The position numbers and the translations under genes are program-made. From Thermoanaerobacterium aotearoense (lineage in GTDB: Bacteria; Bacillota; Thermoanaerobacteria; Thermoanaerobacterales; Thermoanaerobacteraceae): a DNA stretch of 64,000 nt. Of the stretch, positions 50,677-62,648 are shown one piece after another. The notes under the pieces were generated by a model. The model was not told where the DNA came from, made no database searches, and saw nothing but the letters and a program-made list of their open reading frames with translations. The stretch covers positions 2,343,501-2,407,500 of the forward strand of contig NZ_CP047602.1 in assembly GCF_009905255.1 (NCBI RefSeq), in the 5' to 3' direction. The stretch's first letter is position 1; the number at the start of each line of letters is the position of its first letter.

Positions 50677-53600
50677 TTACAAAGCAGATTTCTTTAAATT
50701 TTTAGACTGCAACTCATGATACTCATTTAGCGACAGATAGTTAAGTCCGCTTATTTTCACCTTCTGCACCGCCTGAAGGGCTGCTTTTGCCGTATCAAGG
50801 GATGTAAACAGCGGAACCCTGTATTCACATGCAGTTCTCCTCAGTATAAATCCATCATTGTCTACTTTCTTGCCGCGATTCGGTATATTGATGACTAATG
50901 AAAAATACCCTTCTTTTAATAGCCTTATGGCATCTTTTATATTCACATGCTTAACACTAATTCCAGCAGAATTAAAATGTCTGGCTGTACCGGATGTGCC
51001 AAATAACTCATATCCCGCATCATGATACTTCTTTACCGTACTCATTGCATCGTTTATGCTTCCACTGGCTATAGAAATTAAGACCCTTCCACTGACAGGT
51101 ATATCTAAGTTAGCTCCTGCCATAGCCTTGTAAAGAGCTCCTTCGTAGCTTAGATCTATGCCCATTATTTCTCCAGTAGATTTCATCTCAGGTCCCAACA
51201 TCACTTCAACATTAGTAAGCTTCTCTGTTGAAAATACAGGTGCCTTAACGATTGTATGAGCTGTCTTAGGCCATAAAACATCTTCGTAGCCTAAACTCTT
51301 TAATGTGTCACCTAACGCGATTTTTACGGCTATGTCTATCATAGGAACTCCTGTTGCCTTACTTATTACAGGAACTGTCCTTGAAGCCCTCGGATTTACT
51401 TCTAAAACGTAGACGACGCCATCTTTAACCACAAATTGAATATTGATAAGCCCTTTTACTTTTAAAGCACACGATATTTTCTTTGTATACTCTACAATTG
51501 TAGATATTTCATGGTCAGATAGGTTTCTCGCAGGGTACATTGAAAAACTGTCACCAGAATGTACACCTGCTCTTTCTATATGCTCCATTATTCCAGGAAT
51601 CAAGACATCAGTGCCATCGGATATGGCATCTACTTCAACTTCTCTTCCTTCAATGTACTTGTCGATCAAGACAGGCTTCCCTGGAGATACTTTCATAGCA
51701 TTGGTAACATAATCTATTATCTCTTGAAGTGTGTTTACTTTTTCCATCGACTGTCCGCCTATTACGTATGAAGGTCTTACTAAGAGAGGAAATCCTATTG
51801 TCAGCGCTACATCTTTTGCATCGCCTACTGATAGCGCATATCCACCTTTTGGCTGGTTTATATTCAGCTTTTTAAGAAGCTTAGAAAACTTTTCTCTGTC
51901 TTCACTGTCGTCGATGCTTTCAAATGAAGTGCCCAATATATTTACGCCGTTGTCAGACAATCCTTGTGCTAAGTTTATAGCTGTTTGGCCTCCAAACATC
52001 ACCAAAACGCCAAGTGGCTTTTCTTTTTCGATGATATTCAATACATCTTCCAGCGTCAATGGTTCAAAGTACAGCCTATCGCCTGTATCGAAGTCTGTGC
52101 TTACCGTCTCAGGATTGTTATTTATTATGATTGATTTGATTCCCTTGCTTTTAAGAGCCCAAAGTGCTTTTACTGAGCAATAATCAAATTCTACGCCCTG
52201 CCCTATTCTAATAGGTCCTGAACCTAAAACTATGACTTTCTTTATGTCGTGATGAATAGGTACTTCATCATTTTCTCCGTACGTTGAATAAATATACTGC
52301 GTAACAGATTCAAATTCTGCCGCACAAGTATCAACCATCTTATAAGCAGGTAATATGCCATAACTTTTCCTCAAATTTCTAACATCTTTTTCGTCTATCC
52401 CTTTGATATTGGCAATTTCTCTATCTGAAAAGCCCATTCGCTTTGCCTTCCATAAAACCTCTTTTGTCAGGTCGTTTATGAATATCTCTTTTTCCATCTT
52501 TACTATATCTAAGAGCTTATTTATAAACCACTTATCTATCTTAGACAGTTCATTTATATGATTCACAGTGACACCGCGGCGAAGTGCCTCAGCTATATAA
52601 AATAGCCTCATGTCATTTGGCTTTTTAATGTTATCGATGATCTCCTCATCGCTTAATTTCTTTATGTTTTCATTTGTAAGTCCATAAGCTTTTATCTCTA
52701 AAGACCTTACGGCCTTTAGGAGTGATGCTTCAAAGCATCTGTCTATTGCCATCGTCTCTCCTGTAGCTTTCATCTGTGTGCCAATCTTTCTGTCTGTCTC
52801 ATAAAATTTATCAAATGGCCACCTTGGAATCTTTGTAACAACATAGTCAAGCGATGGCTCAAACAAAGCTGTAGTCTTTCCCGTGACAGGGTTTTTTATC
52901 TCATCAAGCGTAAAGCCAACAGCTATTTTAGCAGCTATCTTGGCTATAGGATAACCTGTAGCTTTTGATGCCAAAGCACTTGAGCGGCTAACCCTCGGAT
53001 TTACCTCTATAACGTAGTACTGATGGCTATTAGGGTCCAACGCAAACTGGACATTGCATCCGCCTTCAATCTTCAATGCCTTTATGATTTTAAGACTGGC
53101 AGTCCTCAGCATTTGATACTCGTAATCTGTCAGTGTCTGTGACGGCGCAACAACAATGCTGTCACCCGTGTGGACGCCAACCGGATCAAAGTTTTCCATA
53201 TTGCATATGGTTATGCAATTGTCGTTGCTGTCCCTCATAACTTCGTATTCTATCTCTTTGTAACCGTAAAGGGATTTTTCTATCAGCACTTCATGTGCCA
53301 TGCTTTTCTTCAAACCCAAATCAACTATAACCTTAAGTTCATCCACATTGTTTGCTATGCCCCCGCCAGTTCCACCTAATGTAAAGGCAGGCCTGACTAT
53401 AAGCGGATAGCCGCACTTTTCTGCAAATTTAACCGCATCATCTACATTATTTACGGTTGCGCTTTCTGCTATAGGTTCTCCTATTTCTTCCATCTTCTTC
53501 TTAAACAATTCCCTGTCTTCAGCAGTCTTTATTGATTCAATAGAAGTTCCCAATACCTTTAGATTGTATTTATCGATTATTCCGCTTTCTTTAAGCTTTA

Positions 53601-53898
53601 CGACTACATTAAGCCCTGTCTGTCCACCGATTGTCCCTAATATTCCATCTGGCCTTTCTTTTTCTATGATGGCTTCCAACACATCAACTTCCGGATTTTC
53701 TATATAGACCACATCGGCGATCTCTGTATCTGTCATTATTGTAGCAGGATTGTTATTCACTAAGATAACTTTTAATCCTTCTTCTTTCAATGATTTGCAT
53801 GCTTGTGTTCCGGAATAGTCAAACTCTGCAGCTTGACCTATTACGATAGGCCCTGAGCCTATAACAAGCACTTTATTCACTCCTTCATATTTCAGCAA
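50677..53898 (-). CDS. carB: Carbamoyl-phosphate synthase large subunit
   Basis: About 1073 residues are read from TTG 53898, which has AGGAGG 7 nt upstream. It has two homologous ATP-grasp halves: the first has [20 protein letters not shown], the second [20 protein letters not shown]. Each half has ATP loops ([20 protein letters not shown]). The C-terminal ~140 residues are the MGS-like allosteric domain (ALISIAS-type [16 protein letters not shown]). It makes carbamoyl phosphate for citrulline (and pyrimidines). It overlaps carA by 14 nt, and the carA end contains its Shine-Dalgarno. It lies between carA and argG. Confidence 0.97.
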   Translation of the reverse strand: MLKYEGVNKVLVIGSGPIVIGQAAEFDYSGTQACKSLKEEGLKVILVNNNPATIMTDTEIADVVYIENPEVDVLEAIIEKERPDGILGTIGGQTGLNVVVKLKESGIIDKYNLKVLGTSIESIKTAEDRELFKKKMEEIGEPIAESATVNNVDDAVKFAEKCGYPLIVRPAFTLGGTGGGIANNVDELKVIVDLGLKKSMAHEVLIEKSLYGYKEIEYEVMRDSNDNCITICNMENFDPVGVHTGDSIVVAPSQTLTDYEYQMLRTASLKIIKALKIEGGCNVQFALDPNSHQYYVIEVNPRVSRSSALASKATGYPIAKIAAKIAVGFTLDEIKNPVTGKTTALFEPSLDYVVTKIPRWPFDKFYETDRKIGTQMKATGETMAIDRCFEASLLKAVRSLEIKAYGLTNENIKKLSDEEIIDNIKKPNDMRLFYIAEALRRGVTVNHINELSKIDKWFINKLLDIVKMEKEIFINDLTKEVLWKAKRMGFSDREIANIKGIDEKDVRNLRKSYGILPAYKMVDTCAAEFESVTQYIYSTYGENDEVPIHHDIKKVIVLGSGPIRIGQGVEFDYCSVKALWALKSKGIKSIIINNNPETVSTDFDTGDRLYFEPLTLEDVLNIIEKEKPLGVLVMFGGQTAINLAQGLSDNGVNILGTSFESIDDSEDREKFSKLLKKLNINQPKGGYALSVGDAKDVALTIGFPLLVRPSYVIGGQSMEKVNTLQEIIDYVTNAMKVSPGKPVLIDKYIEGREVEVDAISDGTDVLIPGIMEHIERAGVHSGDSFSMYPARNLSDHEISTIVEYTKKISCALKVKGLINIQFVVKDGVVYVLEVNPRASRTVPVISKATGVPMIDIAVKIALGDTLKSLGYEDVLWPKTAHTIVKAPVFSTEKLTNVEVMLGPEMKSTGEIMGIDLSYEGALYKAMAGANLDIPVSGRVLISIASGSINDAMSTVKKYHDAGYELFGTSGTARHFNSAGISVKHVNIKDAIRLLKEGYFSLVINIPNRGKKVDNDGFILRRTACEYRVPLFTSLDTAKAALQAVQKVKISGLNYLSLNEYHELQSKNLKKSAL

Positions 53899-54955
53899 GA
53901 TAAGACCTCCTTCTATAAACACAAGTTATATCCATAAATTTATCAAAAATGTACATTGAATCATGTGGGCCAGGACACGCTTCTGGATGATATTGTACGG
54001 AAAATACCGGCAGGTACTTATGCTTTATTCCTTCCACCGTATTGTCATTTAAGTTTACATGAGTGACCACTATTTCATCGCTATTTATAGAGCTTTCTTC
54101 TACAGCGTAGCCATGGTTTTGCGATGTTACAAATGACTTCCCTATCATCAAGTCTTTTACAGGCTGATTTGAGCCTCTGTGTCCAAACTTCATCTTTATG
54201 GTATTGCACCCCATAGCAAGTGCAATTATCTGATGTCCTAAACATATACCTAAAACTGGTATCTTACCTATGAAAAACTTCGCCAGTTCTATGGCAGAAG
54301 TTGCATCTTTCGGATCTCCCGGACCATTTGAAAAAAATATGGCTTCAGGCTCAATCGCCATTACGTCTTCTACGCAAACATCGTAAGGAAACACGTATAC
54401 GTCAAATCCTACGTTTCTCAACATGTTCAAAATGTTCTTTTTGGTGCCAAGATCTATAAACGCCAATTTCGGCCCTTCTCCTTGTACGTGATACGGCTTT
54501 TTCGTGGACACTTCTTTAAGCAAATCCACTTTTATATCAGGCACTAAAGCGTTGGCATCGTCAGTTATGATGCCTCTCATAGTCCCATTTGATCTCAATT
54601 TTTTAGTCAATTCCCTCGTATCGACACCTGCTAATACCGGTATCCCATTTTTGTCGAGATAGTCAATCAATGAAGAATCTGAGAGAAAATTGCTGGGACT
54701 ATCACAGTACTCTCTTACAACATACCCTCTAATATGCGGCTTTTCCGATTGAAAGTCGTACTTATTGATACCGTAATTTCCAATAAGCGGATATGTCATG
54801 ACGACGATCTGCCCAGCATAAGACGGATCTGTGATGATTTCCTGATATCCTGTCATGCCTGTATTAAAGACAACTTCCCCAAAACCTTGAAAATTCTTGC
54901 TTATAATATTGCCTTCAAAAATGCTGCCATCTTCTAACTTCAAGTACCCTTTCAT
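53885..54955 (-). CDS. carA: Carbamoyl-phosphate synthase small subunit
   Basis: The protein has 356 residues from ATG 54955; upstream ATGs are poorly placed. The N-terminal domain has [20 protein letters not shown]. The C-terminal class I glutaminase has FFSNGPGDP, the nucleophile in GICLGHQII near residue 240, and the His of [12 protein letters not shown]. It supplies ammonia to CarB from glutamine. It follows argD with a 1-nt gap. Being inside the arg operon suggests arginine control. Confidence 0.97.
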   Translation of the reverse strand: MKGYLKLEDGSIFEGNIISKNFQGFGEVVFNTGMTGYQEIITDPSYAGQIVVMTYPLIGNYGINKYDFQSEKPHIRGYVVREYCDSPSNFLSDSSLIDYLDKNGIPVLAGVDTRELTKKLRSNGTMRGIITDDANALVPDIKVDLLKEVSTKKPYHVQGEGPKLAFIDLGTKKNILNMLRNVGFDVYVFPYDVCVEDVMAIEPEAIFFSNGPGDPKDATSAIELAKFFIGKIPVLGICLGHQIIALAMGCNTIKMKFGHRGSNQPVKDLMIGKSFVTSQNHGYAVEESSINSDEIVVTHVNLNDNTVEGIKHKYLPVFSVQYHPEACPGPHDSMYIFDKFMDITCVYRRRSYLAEI

Positions 54956-54956
54956 C

Positions 54957-56141
54957 TTAAAACCCCATTTCATGTAATACATCATCAAGAATTATCACCG
55001 CAGTATCAAGCTCATCAGTAGTGACGATAAGTGGCGGTACAAACCTCAAAACATTATGGTTTACGCAGTTTATGAGAAGACCTTTTTCCAAGGCTTTTAG
55101 CACTATCTCACCTGCATCATCCAAATCAACTTCACATCCTATCATGAGGCCTTTTCCTCTTACATCTTTTATGACTTTGTACCTATCTTTTAATCCATTA
55201 AGTTTTTCCTTAAAATACTCTCCTTTTTTCACTACATCATCAAGAAAACCTTCCTTTGTAACTTCCTTCATTACTGCAATTCCAGCAGCACATGCAAGTG
55301 GATTTCCTCCAAACGTTGATGCATGATCACCAGGTTTAAATACTGCCACATTTTCCTTTGCCACAATTGCACCTATTGGCACACCACCGCCTAATGCCTT
55401 TGCCAACGTCATAATATCAGGTTCTATGCCAATATGCTGATATGCAAAGAGTTTTCCAGTACGTCCAATACCTGTCTGGACTTCATCTACAATCAATAGG
55501 ATGTCATTTTCATCGCATATTTCCCTGACCTTTTTTAAATATTCAAGGCTGCCCTCATGTATGCCGCCTTCCCCTTGTATAATCTCTATCATGATTGCGC
55601 ATACATCATCATCTAATGCACTGTAAATATCGTCAATGTCATTGTAGTTTACGTACTTAAATCCTTCCAGCAATGGTCCAAAGCCTTTGTGATATTTTAT
55701 CTGTCCTGTTGCTGTAAGAGCGCCAAACGTCCTGCCGTGAAATGAATTTTTTGCGCTGATAATCTTATACCTTTTATCACCGTATTTGATCGATGCGTAT
55801 TTTCTTGCAAGCTTTATGGCACCTTCATTAGCTTCTGCACCGCTGTTGGCGAAAAACACCTTGTCACCAAACGAGTTTTCCGCAATGATCTTGGCCAGTT
55901 CAATCTGATTTTCGTTCCAGTAAAGATTTGAACAGTGTATCAATGTTTCCGCTTGACTTTTGATGGCATCTACTATTGGTGGGTAGCAGTGCCCAAATGC
56001 GTTTACAGCAATGCCTGCTACAAAATCAAGGTACATATTTCCATCTGTATCCCAGACTTTTGTTCCACTGCCTTTTACCAATGTAATAGGATATCGTCCG
56101 TAAGTATTCATCACGTACTTTTTGTCATCAGAGATTGTCAT
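54957..56141 (-). CDS. argD: Acetylornithine aminotransferase
   Basis: About 394 residues are read from ATG 56141. It is a class III PLP transaminase: [16 protein letters not shown], the PLP lysine region [18 protein letters not shown] and [15 protein letters not shown] (catalytic Lys). It converts N-acetylglutamate semialdehyde to N-acetylornithine. It overlaps argB by 14 nt. TTG 56147 is an alternative start. Confidence 0.96.
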   Translation of the reverse strand: MTISDDKKYVMNTYGRYPITLVKGSGTKVWDTDGNMYLDFVAGIAVNAFGHCYPPIVDAIKSQAETLIHCSNLYWNENQIELAKIIAENSFGDKVFFANSGAEANEGAIKLARKYASIKYGDKRYKIISAKNSFHGRTFGALTATGQIKYHKGFGPLLEGFKYVNYNDIDDIYSALDDDVCAIMIEIIQGEGGIHEGSLEYLKKVREICDENDILLIVDEVQTGIGRTGKLFAYQHIGIEPDIMTLAKALGGGVPIGAIVAKENVAVFKPGDHASTFGGNPLACAAGIAVMKEVTKEGFLDDVVKKGEYFKEKLNGLKDRYKVIKDVRGKGLMIGCEVDLDDAGEIVLKALEKGLLINCVNHNVLRFVPPLIVTTDELDTAVIILDDVLHEMGF

Positions 56142-57027
56142 CGTCAAAACACTCCTTTCCTATCATAGTGCCAATCCCTTCATCAGTGAAGATCTCTAAA
56201 AGAAGCGAATGTGTCAATCTTCCATCGATTATGTGCGCTCTCTTAACTCCATTTTCTACTGCTTGAATGCAGCATTTTAATTTAGGTATCATGCCGCCTG
56301 TAATCTTTTCTGTCGCCATAAGCTCTTTAGCCGCATCTAAATCAATTCTCGATATAACGCTGCTTTTGTCATTCACATCTGACAGTATGCCTTCCACATC
56401 TGTCAAAAGTATGAATTTCTCAGCTTTTAAAGCTTCAGCTATTCTACCTGCTGCTGTATCAGCATTTACATTGTAAGTCTTTCCATCTTTGCCCACAGCA
56501 CACGGGGCAATAACCGGTATAAATCCCTTGTCAAGCATCATCTTTATAACATCAATATTGACTTCTTCAATTTTCCCAACAAAACCTATGTCTCCATTTG
56601 CAGTATCTTTCTCGGCTACGAGAAGCTTGCCATCTTTTCCGCTTATACCTATAGCCTTGCCGCCTATCTCGTTTAGCATTGAAACTATCTCTTTATTTAT
56701 CTTGCCTGTAAGAACCATCTCAACTACTTCCATCGTCTTCTCATCTGTAACCCTCAAGCCATTTATAAATTTCGACTCAATATTGAGGCTTTCAAGCATC
56801 TTATTTATGTCAGGACCGCCACCGTGTACGACGACTGGATTCAGTCCAACGTACTTTAGCAAAACTATGTCCTGCATTACCATTTTCTTTATTTTACAAT
56901 CTATCATTGCATTGCCGCCGTATTTTATCACGACAGTAGCACCGGAAAACTTTTTAATATAAGGTAGGGCTTCTATCAATATTTCAGCTTTTGCGATTTC
57001 ATCGCCGTATTTTTGTCTCTTTATCAT
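56128..57027 (-). CDS. argB: Acetylglutamate kinase
   Basis: The protein has 299 residues from ATG 57027, with GGGAGC upstream. Motifs are [12 protein letters not shown] near residue 28, [13 protein letters not shown] and [23 protein letters not shown]. The N-terminal helix ([20 protein letters not shown]) suits the arginine-sensitive hexameric form. It phosphorylates N-acetylglutamate. It overlaps argJ by 4 nt (ATGA). Confidence 0.96.
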   Translation of the reverse strand: MIKRQKYGDEIAKAEILIEALPYIKKFSGATVVIKYGGNAMIDCKIKKMVMQDIVLLKYVGLNPVVVHGGGPDINKMLESLNIESKFINGLRVTDEKTMEVVEMVLTGKINKEIVSMLNEIGGKAIGISGKDGKLLVAEKDTANGDIGFVGKIEEVNIDVIKMMLDKGFIPVIAPCAVGKDGKTYNVNADTAAGRIAEALKAEKFILLTDVEGILSDVNDKSSVISRIDLDAAKELMATEKITGGMIPKLKCCIQAVENGVKRAHIIDGRLTHSLLLEIFTDEGIGTMIGKECFDDDNL

Positions 57028-58244
57028 GTTCTGTAGCTCCCATTTATCTTCACATAATCGTAGCTTAAATCGCAGCCCCACGCTAAAGCATCATATTTTC
57101 CGACATTTAAATCAACTACTATCGAAATCTCTTTTTCGCTTAAAATCTCTTTCGCTTTATCTTCGTTAAAAGGAACGTAACCGCCATTTTCGCAAACTTT
57201 TATAATTCCCTTGTTGCTTTTCAAATATATATCAACGGCATCTTGCGAAAAATTAGCTCCTGAATAACCTAAAGCAGCAATGATTCTCCCCCAGTTGGCG
57301 TCTTCGCCAAATATAGCCGTCTTAACCAAATTTGAATTTACAATAGATTTAGAAGCAAGTATCGCATCATCTTCCGTAGGCGCATTGACTACACTTACTT
57401 CCATGAACTTAGTAGCACCTTCGCCATCTTTTGCTATTTGCTTTGCTAAATGCTTGTTTACGTACAAAAGTGCGTTGTAAAAAATCTCATACTCATGTGT
57501 ATCTTCCTCTATCGTAGGATTGCCTGCCATACCATTGGCCAGCATTATGACAGTATCATTTGTGCTCATGTCTCCGTCGACTGATATCATGTTGTAGGAC
57601 CTCTTTACCGTCTCTTTCAACGCCTTATCCAAAGCCTTTTTCGATATATCTGCATCTGTAGTGATAAAAGACAACATAGTAGCCATATTTGGAGAAATCA
57701 TTCCTGACCCTTTAGCAATGCCGCCTATATAAGCTTCATAGCCTTCTATGTTCAACTTTACAGCGACTTCTTTTGTAAATGTATCTGTGGTAAGAATCGC
57801 TTCTGCAGCATCTTTCCCACCATCTTTCGACAGTTCCTGAGAAGCCAACTCTATTCCTTTAGCTACCTTTTCCATGGGCAGTGTCACACCGATAACACCT
57901 GTTGAGCAGACAAGCACATCATCTTTATCTATGTTTAATTTCTCTGCCACCATAAAAGCCATAGATGAAGCATCTTCATATCCCTTTTGTCCTGTGCACG
58001 CATTGGCATTGCCGCTATTTACGACTATTGCCTGCGCTTCACCGCTTTTTATTTTTTCCATGTCTAAAATCACTGGAGCCGCTTTTACCTTATTTGTAGT
58101 AAATGCCGCCGCGGCCTTGGCCTTTTTCTCAGAGTATATTATGGCAAAATCCTTTTTCGCTTTCTTTATGCCTGCAAACACACCCGAGGCTAAAAATCCT
58201 TTAGGCGATGTGACATTTCCCTCAATCACCTCAAAATCCTCCAT
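57024..58244 (-). CDS. argJ: Bifunctional ornithine acetyltransferase/N-acetylglutamate synthase
   Basis: About 406 residues are read from ATG 58244, 8 nt from AGGAGG. The self-cleavage and nucleophile site is [16 protein letters not shown] near residue 180 (the Thr of MATM). [12 protein letters not shown] is another hallmark. It recycles the acetyl group from N-acetylornithine to glutamate. ArgJ in many clostridia can also use acetyl-CoA. It overlaps argB by 4 nt and lies 25 nt from argC. Confidence 0.96.
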   Translation of the reverse strand: MEDFEVIEGNVTSPKGFLASGVFAGIKKAKKDFAIIYSEKKAKAAAAFTTNKVKAAPVILDMEKIKSGEAQAIVVNSGNANACTGQKGYEDASSMAFMVAEKLNIDKDDVLVCSTGVIGVTLPMEKVAKGIELASQELSKDGGKDAAEAILTTDTFTKEVAVKLNIEGYEAYIGGIAKGSGMISPNMATMLSFITTDADISKKALDKALKETVKRSYNMISVDGDMSTNDTVIMLANGMAGNPTIEEDTHEYEIFYNALLYVNKHLAKQIAKDGEGATKFMEVSVVNAPTEDDAILASKSIVNSNLVKTAIFGEDANWGRIIAALGYSGANFSQDAVDIYLKSNKGIIKVCENGGYVPFNEDKAKEILSEKEISIVVDLNVGKYDALAWGCDLSYDYVKINGSYRT

Positions 58245-58269
58245 TATCATATCCTCCTTAAGCTTATCA

Positions 58270-59304
58270 TTATGGAAAAACTGGCACCATCTTTAATCCT
58301 TTAGCTTCATCGATGCCAAACATTATATTCATATTTTGGACAGCTTGCCCTGATGCACCTTTCACCAAATTATCAATGACAGACATGACTATCAATGTAT
58401 TAGAATGCCTATCAATTTCTAATCCAATATGGCAAAAATTTGAGCCGTATACGCTTTTTGTAGAAGGGTATTCACTAATATCCAATACTTTCACAAAATA
58501 TTCATCTTTATAAAACTCCCGGTAAATCTCGTGAATGCTTTCTATCGAAATATCTTTTTTCAATCGGCAATACATAGTGCTTAATATTCCTCTTGTCATA
58601 GGCGTCAAATGTGGTGTAAAAATGACTTTTGTATCTTCGTGATTTAACTTTGAAAGCTCTTGCTCTATTTCTGGCATGTGTCTGTGTTTTGCTACATTGT
58701 AAGGTTTTATGCTTTCATTGCACTCCGCGTACATATTGCCTTGCTTTGGACTGTGGCCTGCACCAGATACACCAGATTTAGAATCTATTATTATATGATT
58801 TTCTATTATTCCGCTTTTTAAAGCCGGCGCCAAACCGAGAATTGCAGATGTAGGATAACAGCCCGGATTTCCCACAACCATCGCATTTTTGATCTCCTGC
58901 CTGTGAATTTCTGGAAGCCCATAAACTCTGCTTACGCTTCCGTAATCATCGCTACTTGCCCCATACCATTCCTTGTAAATCTTAAAATCATCAAATCTAA
59001 AATCCGCACCAAGATCAATGAGTCTTACCCCACTACTGCATAATTTCTCAACTATATTCATTGCATATCCAGATGGAAGTGCTGCAAATACCACATCACA
59101 GCTTTCAACAATGTCGTCAATGTTTAGCTCATGAAGCTCAACATCGCAATATCCCTTCAAAGAATGATACACATCTTCAATTTTTTTGCCATTGAAGTTT
59201 TGAGATGACAAATATTTTATCTGGACATCTTCGTGATTTGATAAGATTCGAATGAGTTCTACGCCTGTATAACCTGTAGCTCCTAATATGCCGACCCTCA
59301 CCAT
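58270..59304 (-). CDS. argC: N-acetyl-gamma-glutamyl-phosphate reductase
   Basis: The protein has 344 residues. It has the NADP fold [17 protein letters not shown], the catalytic Cys in [12 protein letters not shown] near residue 145, and a His near [11 protein letters not shown]. It reduces N-acetylglutamyl phosphate to the semialdehyde. It is the first gene of the operon; GAAGGTGGG precedes ATG 59304. Confidence 0.97.
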   Translation of the reverse strand: MVRVGILGATGYTGVELIRILSNHEDVQIKYLSSQNFNGKKIEDVYHSLKGYCDVELHELNIDDIVESCDVVFAALPSGYAMNIVEKLCSSGVRLIDLGADFRFDDFKIYKEWYGASSDDYGSVSRVYGLPEIHRQEIKNAMVVGNPGCYPTSAILGLAPALKSGIIENHIIIDSKSGVSGAGHSPKQGNMYAECNESIKPYNVAKHRHMPEIEQELSKLNHEDTKVIFTPHLTPMTRGILSTMYCRLKKDISIESIHEIYREFYKDEYFVKVLDISEYPSTKSVYGSNFCHIGLEIDRHSNTLIVMSVIDNLVKGASGQAVQNMNIMFGIDEAKGLKMVPVFP

Positions 59305-59324
59305 TGAGATCCCACCTTCAATAT

Positions 59325-59440
59325 TTTATATATATTAATTTTAACTTATATTTATGCATTAAACATTAAAAAAATAATGTGAAATATGTATAAATAGTAG
59401 TTTATTTTTATATTTATTCACCGTTTTTATTATTATATCA
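59325..59440 (-). promoter_or_regulatory. Leader and possible ArgR boxes of the arg operon
   Basis: The minus-strand region before argC is very AT-rich, with AATAAATAT and TATTTATAC stretches that resemble ARG boxes (TGAATAAATAT near 59418; TATTTATACA near 59392). I cannot fix the -10/-35 with confidence. No riboswitch or T-box is visible. Assignment to ArgR is inferred from the operon content. Confidence 0.4.
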
Positions 59441-59545
59441 CCTTCTGAAATTTTTTCAAGTATTTTTTCGCAAAAATATAGTTAAATTTTCATCCATTTA
59501 TAGTAAAATATAAATGAAAGCCAAAACTTTTCAGGAGGTTTAATC

Positions 59546-60046
59546 ATGGGAAGAAAAATAATCGGAATTGTACTTATATTGTTAGGACTTATATATCTCA
59601 ATGACAACCTGGGCTTGCTATCAAGATACGGAATATCATTAGATATGTCTAATATATGGCCTCTTTTTATATTGATACCAGGAATCATGATGGAAGTAAG
59701 CTACTTAAAGCAAAGAAAAAATCCTGAAATCTTAGTTCCAGGCGGAATACTTACATCAATGGGCATCATTTTTTACTTTGACATCTTCACAAACTGGATT
59801 TACTCTGAATACACATGGCCTCTATACATTCTATCTGTTGCAATAGGTCTTTTTCAGCTTTACATCGTAAGCAGGGATTTTGTACTGATGGGCTTAGTCA
59901 TGGTAATTACCGCTACTGTAATATTAAGCTATACATCAATTTTGTACAACCAATTCTCCATCGTATGGCTAAACCCAAACTTGATAATCTCGATCATGAT
60001 AATCTTATCGGGCCTTGCTTTAGTCATAAGGAGCCGGAGAAAGTAG
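59546..60046 (+). CDS. LiaF/LiaI-like small membrane protein
   Basis: The protein has 166 residues and about five hydrophobic segments. It begins MGRKIIGIVLILLGLIYLND, then NIWPLFILIPGIMME, close to the N-terminal TM repeat of LiaF/DUF5668 proteins, which often sense cell-envelope stress. It has no soluble domain, so it is a stand-alone membrane piece. AGGAGG precedes ATG 59546. It is convergent with the gene 59929-60723, and their 3' ends overlap by 118 nt. Confidence 0.8.
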   Translation: MGRKIIGIVLILLGLIYLNDNLGLLSRYGISLDMSNIWPLFILIPGIMMEVSYLKQRKNPEILVPGGILTSMGIIFYFDIFTNWIYSEYTWPLYILSVAIGLFQLYIVSRDFVLMGLVMVITATVILSYTSILYNQFSIVWLNPNLIISIMIILSGLALVIRSRRK

Positions 60047-60723
60047 TAGTAGTAAAAAGGCTGTTTTTCACTTGCAGCAATATTATCAATAACTGTGCCT
60101 TTCATATTCATTATTTGCCCTTTTTTATCAAGAGTATTTTCGATTTTAGCGGCAATATTTTCATCATCTGAATTAAATCCATTGCCAGTATCTTTTAAGT
60201 ATTCTATAGATGGGACTGATAGCCTTACTATTTTCCAGCTTCCATCTTCTTTTGTAACAACAATAACACGATAGTTTATACCATTATATAGCCATTTATC
60301 TTCTTTATCCACCGTGAAGTTAATTTCAGCGTAAAAAATACGTGTATCGTCCAAATTTAAGTTTTCTCCAGATGAAATACCTGCAGCTACTACACCTACT
60401 TCCTTTGGAAGCTCTTTAATTTGAATCAACTTAGCCTCTTTCTCTTTAAAGAATGATTCTGATTTATTACTTGAAAGAAATTGTGTCATGGCTGTGCGAT
60501 TAGAATTGGTAAAATAGTTCATATACTCATAAGGATCCTGATCGTTAATTGCTTGAATCATCCCTTTAATTACTGCAATAGAGTCATCAAAATTTGTCGT
60601 ATTGCTCAGACTAACCGATTCTTTTGCGCTTGCTTTCGGTATTGAAGTAAACCCTGTAATCACTATACCTATTAAAAACGTCGTTATAAGCAGTACTGCT
60701 GTTAATCTTGTTTGATGTTTCAT
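59929..60723 (-). CDS. Secreted protein of unknown function, probably 3'-truncated
   Basis: The protein has 264 residues. A signal peptide spans residues 1-33 (RLTAVLLITTFLIGIVITGF, SKASA-like KASAKE). The middle resembles an NTF2-like or DUF4829-like domain (IKGMIQAINDQDPYEYMNYF, KEDGSWKIVRLSVPSIEYL). The last ~45 residues run antisense through the convergent membrane gene and look unlike a natural end (KQPFYYYYFLRLLM), so the gene may have lost its original 3' part. A 153-bp repeat lies upstream. The function is unknown. Confidence 0.65.
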   Translation of the reverse strand: MKHQTRLTAVLLITTFLIGIVITGFTSIPKASAKESVSLSNTTNFDDSIAVIKGMIQAINDQDPYEYMNYFTNSNRTAMTQFLSSNKSESFFKEKEAKLIQIKELPKEVGVVAAGISSGENLNLDDTRIFYAEINFTVDKEDKWLYNGINYRVIVVTKEDGSWKIVRLSVPSIEYLKDTGNGFNSDDENIAAKIENTLDKKGQIMNMKGTVIDNIAASEKQPFYYYYFLRLLMTKARPDKIIMIEIIKFGFSHTMENWLYKIDV

Positions 60724-60774
60724 AAAAGATCTACCTCCCTCATATTTAAGGGGAATATTTCATAATTCTTTTCC

Positions 60775-60927
60775 TCACCTCCATTTTCTGCATTTCCCCT
60801 TCTACTTATATAAAAGCTAAATTTTTCTAAAAATATTCCACATCATAAAAATAATTCTTATCATTTTGCATATTATGCTCTTAACTTCCCATACCTCACC
60901 TATTATAAAATTAGGAATTATAAATTT
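60775..60927. repeat. Duplicated upstream region, copy 1
   Basis: About 150 bp here is about 85% identical to 62649-62804. It holds the Shine-Dalgarno-side part CACCTCCAT, CTAAATTTTTCTAAAAATAT and an AT-rich near-palindrome around ATAAAAATAATTCTTAT. It lies upstream of the secreted gene ending at 60723. Confidence 0.88.
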
Positions 60928-60936
60928 ATCTATCAA

Positions 60937-62043
60937 TCAATCCATGCCGTTCACATTTGGAAAATAGACATCATCTTCGCCGATTAAAGTTTTCGCTTTA
61001 GGCATATTATATTTTGATGCAACATTTCCTGCCGTATCAATTATTTCAATATCATTTATCGTTCTGTGCATAATCCCTATAAGTTTATCATCCTTCACAG
61101 CAAATATATACAATTCTGTCCCTTCATTTTTATGCACTGGTATACTTAAAAACAAAATATCATTATAGCTTCCTAAAACATCTATATATTCAGGGAATTC
61201 ACTGTTTAATGTTTCAGATGCGTATTTCTTCTGAAGATCAGATATATTATTTATAATTTTATAACCTACTTTTTCGGTATACACTTCTATAGGATTAGCT
61301 TGCGTTCTTATGATAAAATTTTCTCCGATAGTAGCCGTACGATTAGCCAATGGCGGAAAGCTTGGTGATAACTCTATACCTTTAATAGGTCCAACCTCTT
61401 GCCATTTAATGCTTTCTGATGCGTTATCATATTTTAAAATAAATAATTTTCCGCCACCTAATGTGAAACAAGGATAGAGCATTGCTGCACCATAACTTGT
61501 CTTGACTACCGATGTTACTGTTCCGCATTTTGTTGCTTCATATTTTTTGCCATCCTCTCCTTTAAAAGTATGAAGAGGAATCGTTATTTCATTCTCCTCA
61601 GTCTTACCGTCTTCTGTTAATGTTAACTTATACCTATTTTCTTCATCGCTTTTTACCAACTTTACGTCTTGTCCCCATATCGTCTTTGGTTGAAAATAAA
61701 AATCCGCTTTTTCTACAAAGTCATTAAATTTGTCCGATGCTTCTAAATAAGAAGGCAAAACTACATGATTATGTCCATCCCAAGCTATCGGAAATATCGT
61801 ATATGATTCTTTATTTACTATCATCTTTTGTGGAATTTTATATAAGTTTTCATTTGTTTCTTTTATTTTATTATTTATCACATTCCAGTAATATATATCC
61901 GCCTTAAAGCTTCCAGCATCATCATTTAAAACAACAAATGGCACTTCAGCATTATTTCTCACTGTGTCAGAACAGCCAAAGAGTACAACAGACATAAGTA
62001 GCAAAAATATAAAAGCTAATGAAGTTCTAAACGATTTAACCAC
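60937..62043 (-). CDS. Secreted lipoprotein of unknown function
   Basis: The protein has 368 residues from GTG 62043, which follows GGGAGG by 8 nt; longer frames lack a Shine-Dalgarno. The signal has lipobox VLFGCSD near residue 24. A large beta-rich outer domain follows. I recognise no catalytic motif. It lies in a row of small lipoprotein genes on the same strand; the next gene upstream ends about 38 nt away. It may belong to a cell-surface or sporulation-linked group. Confidence 0.75.
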   Translation of the reverse strand: MVKSFRTSLAFIFLLLMSVVLFGCSDTVRNNAEVPFVVLNDDAGSFKADIYYWNVINNKIKETNENLYKIPQKMIVNKESYTIFPIAWDGHNHVVLPSYLEASDKFNDFVEKADFYFQPKTIWGQDVKLVKSDEENRYKLTLTEDGKTEENEITIPLHTFKGEDGKKYEATKCGTVTSVVKTSYGAAMLYPCFTLGGGKLFILKYDNASESIKWQEVGPIKGIELSPSFPPLANRTATIGENFIIRTQANPIEVYTEKVGYKIINNISDLQKKYASETLNSEFPEYIDVLGSYNDILFLSIPVHKNEGTELYIFAVKDDKLIGIMHRTINDIEIIDTAGNVASKYNMPKAKTLIGEDDVYFPNVNGMD

Positions 62044-62081
62044 ATCATCTACCTCCCGTATATAGCTTTTCTTAAAAAACT

Positions 62082-62642
62082 TTATGGTGATGAAGCAATA
62101 TAACTTATACACCAGCCACCATATAAAGGCGACTTAGAAACTGTAATAAATCTGGTGAAGTACCCTTCCTCAGGAAATTTTTTAATATCATTTGATTTTT
62201 GCATATAATAAACGCAGTAAAGCTTAGAATGTTTTTCTACACTTTCACTACCATTCTTTTTCATCGTATCTGGATATACTTCTATTGATTTGATGTCAAT
62301 TCTCTTTATATTTTTCAAATATTCTATATGTTCATTATACACATAACTGATATCTTCAGATGATTTATTTGCTGCATTATTTAAAAAATTGGAGGCACAA
62401 ACAACGGCGAGATTATAATTCTTATCATTTATGCTATTATAATAGATATTTATTATTTCTTCCGGAGACGCATTTGAAATTTTAATTTTATCTTCCTTAG
62501 TCAGCATATTGAAATACTTTTGCGCTATTGAATTATTTCCCTTTTCTTTAATAACGCTGTTATTGCTTTTAGATGAACATCCGACCACGATAAAGGCAAA
62601 AAATATCAAAAAATATAAAACAGTTCTTTTAAAGAATACCAC
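62082..62642 (-). CDS. Lipoprotein, DUF4829-like
   Basis: The protein has 186 residues. The signal with lipobox IVVGCSS is near residue 20. ASPEEIINIYYNSINDKNYN and KRIDIKSIEVYPD match the NTF2-like DUF4829 pattern seen in clostridial lipoproteins. The ligand is unknown. A copy of the 150-bp upstream repeat precedes it. Confidence 0.75.
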   Translation of the reverse strand: MVFFKRTVLYFLIFFAFIVVGCSSKSNNSVIKEKGNNSIAQKYFNMLTKEDKIKISNASPEEIINIYYNSINDKNYNLAVVCASNFLNNAANKSSEDISYVYNEHIEYLKNIKRIDIKSIEVYPDTMKKNGSESVEKHSKLYCVYYMQKSNDIKKFPEEGYFTRFITVSKSPLYGGWCISYIASSP

Positions 62643-62648
62643 TACTGA

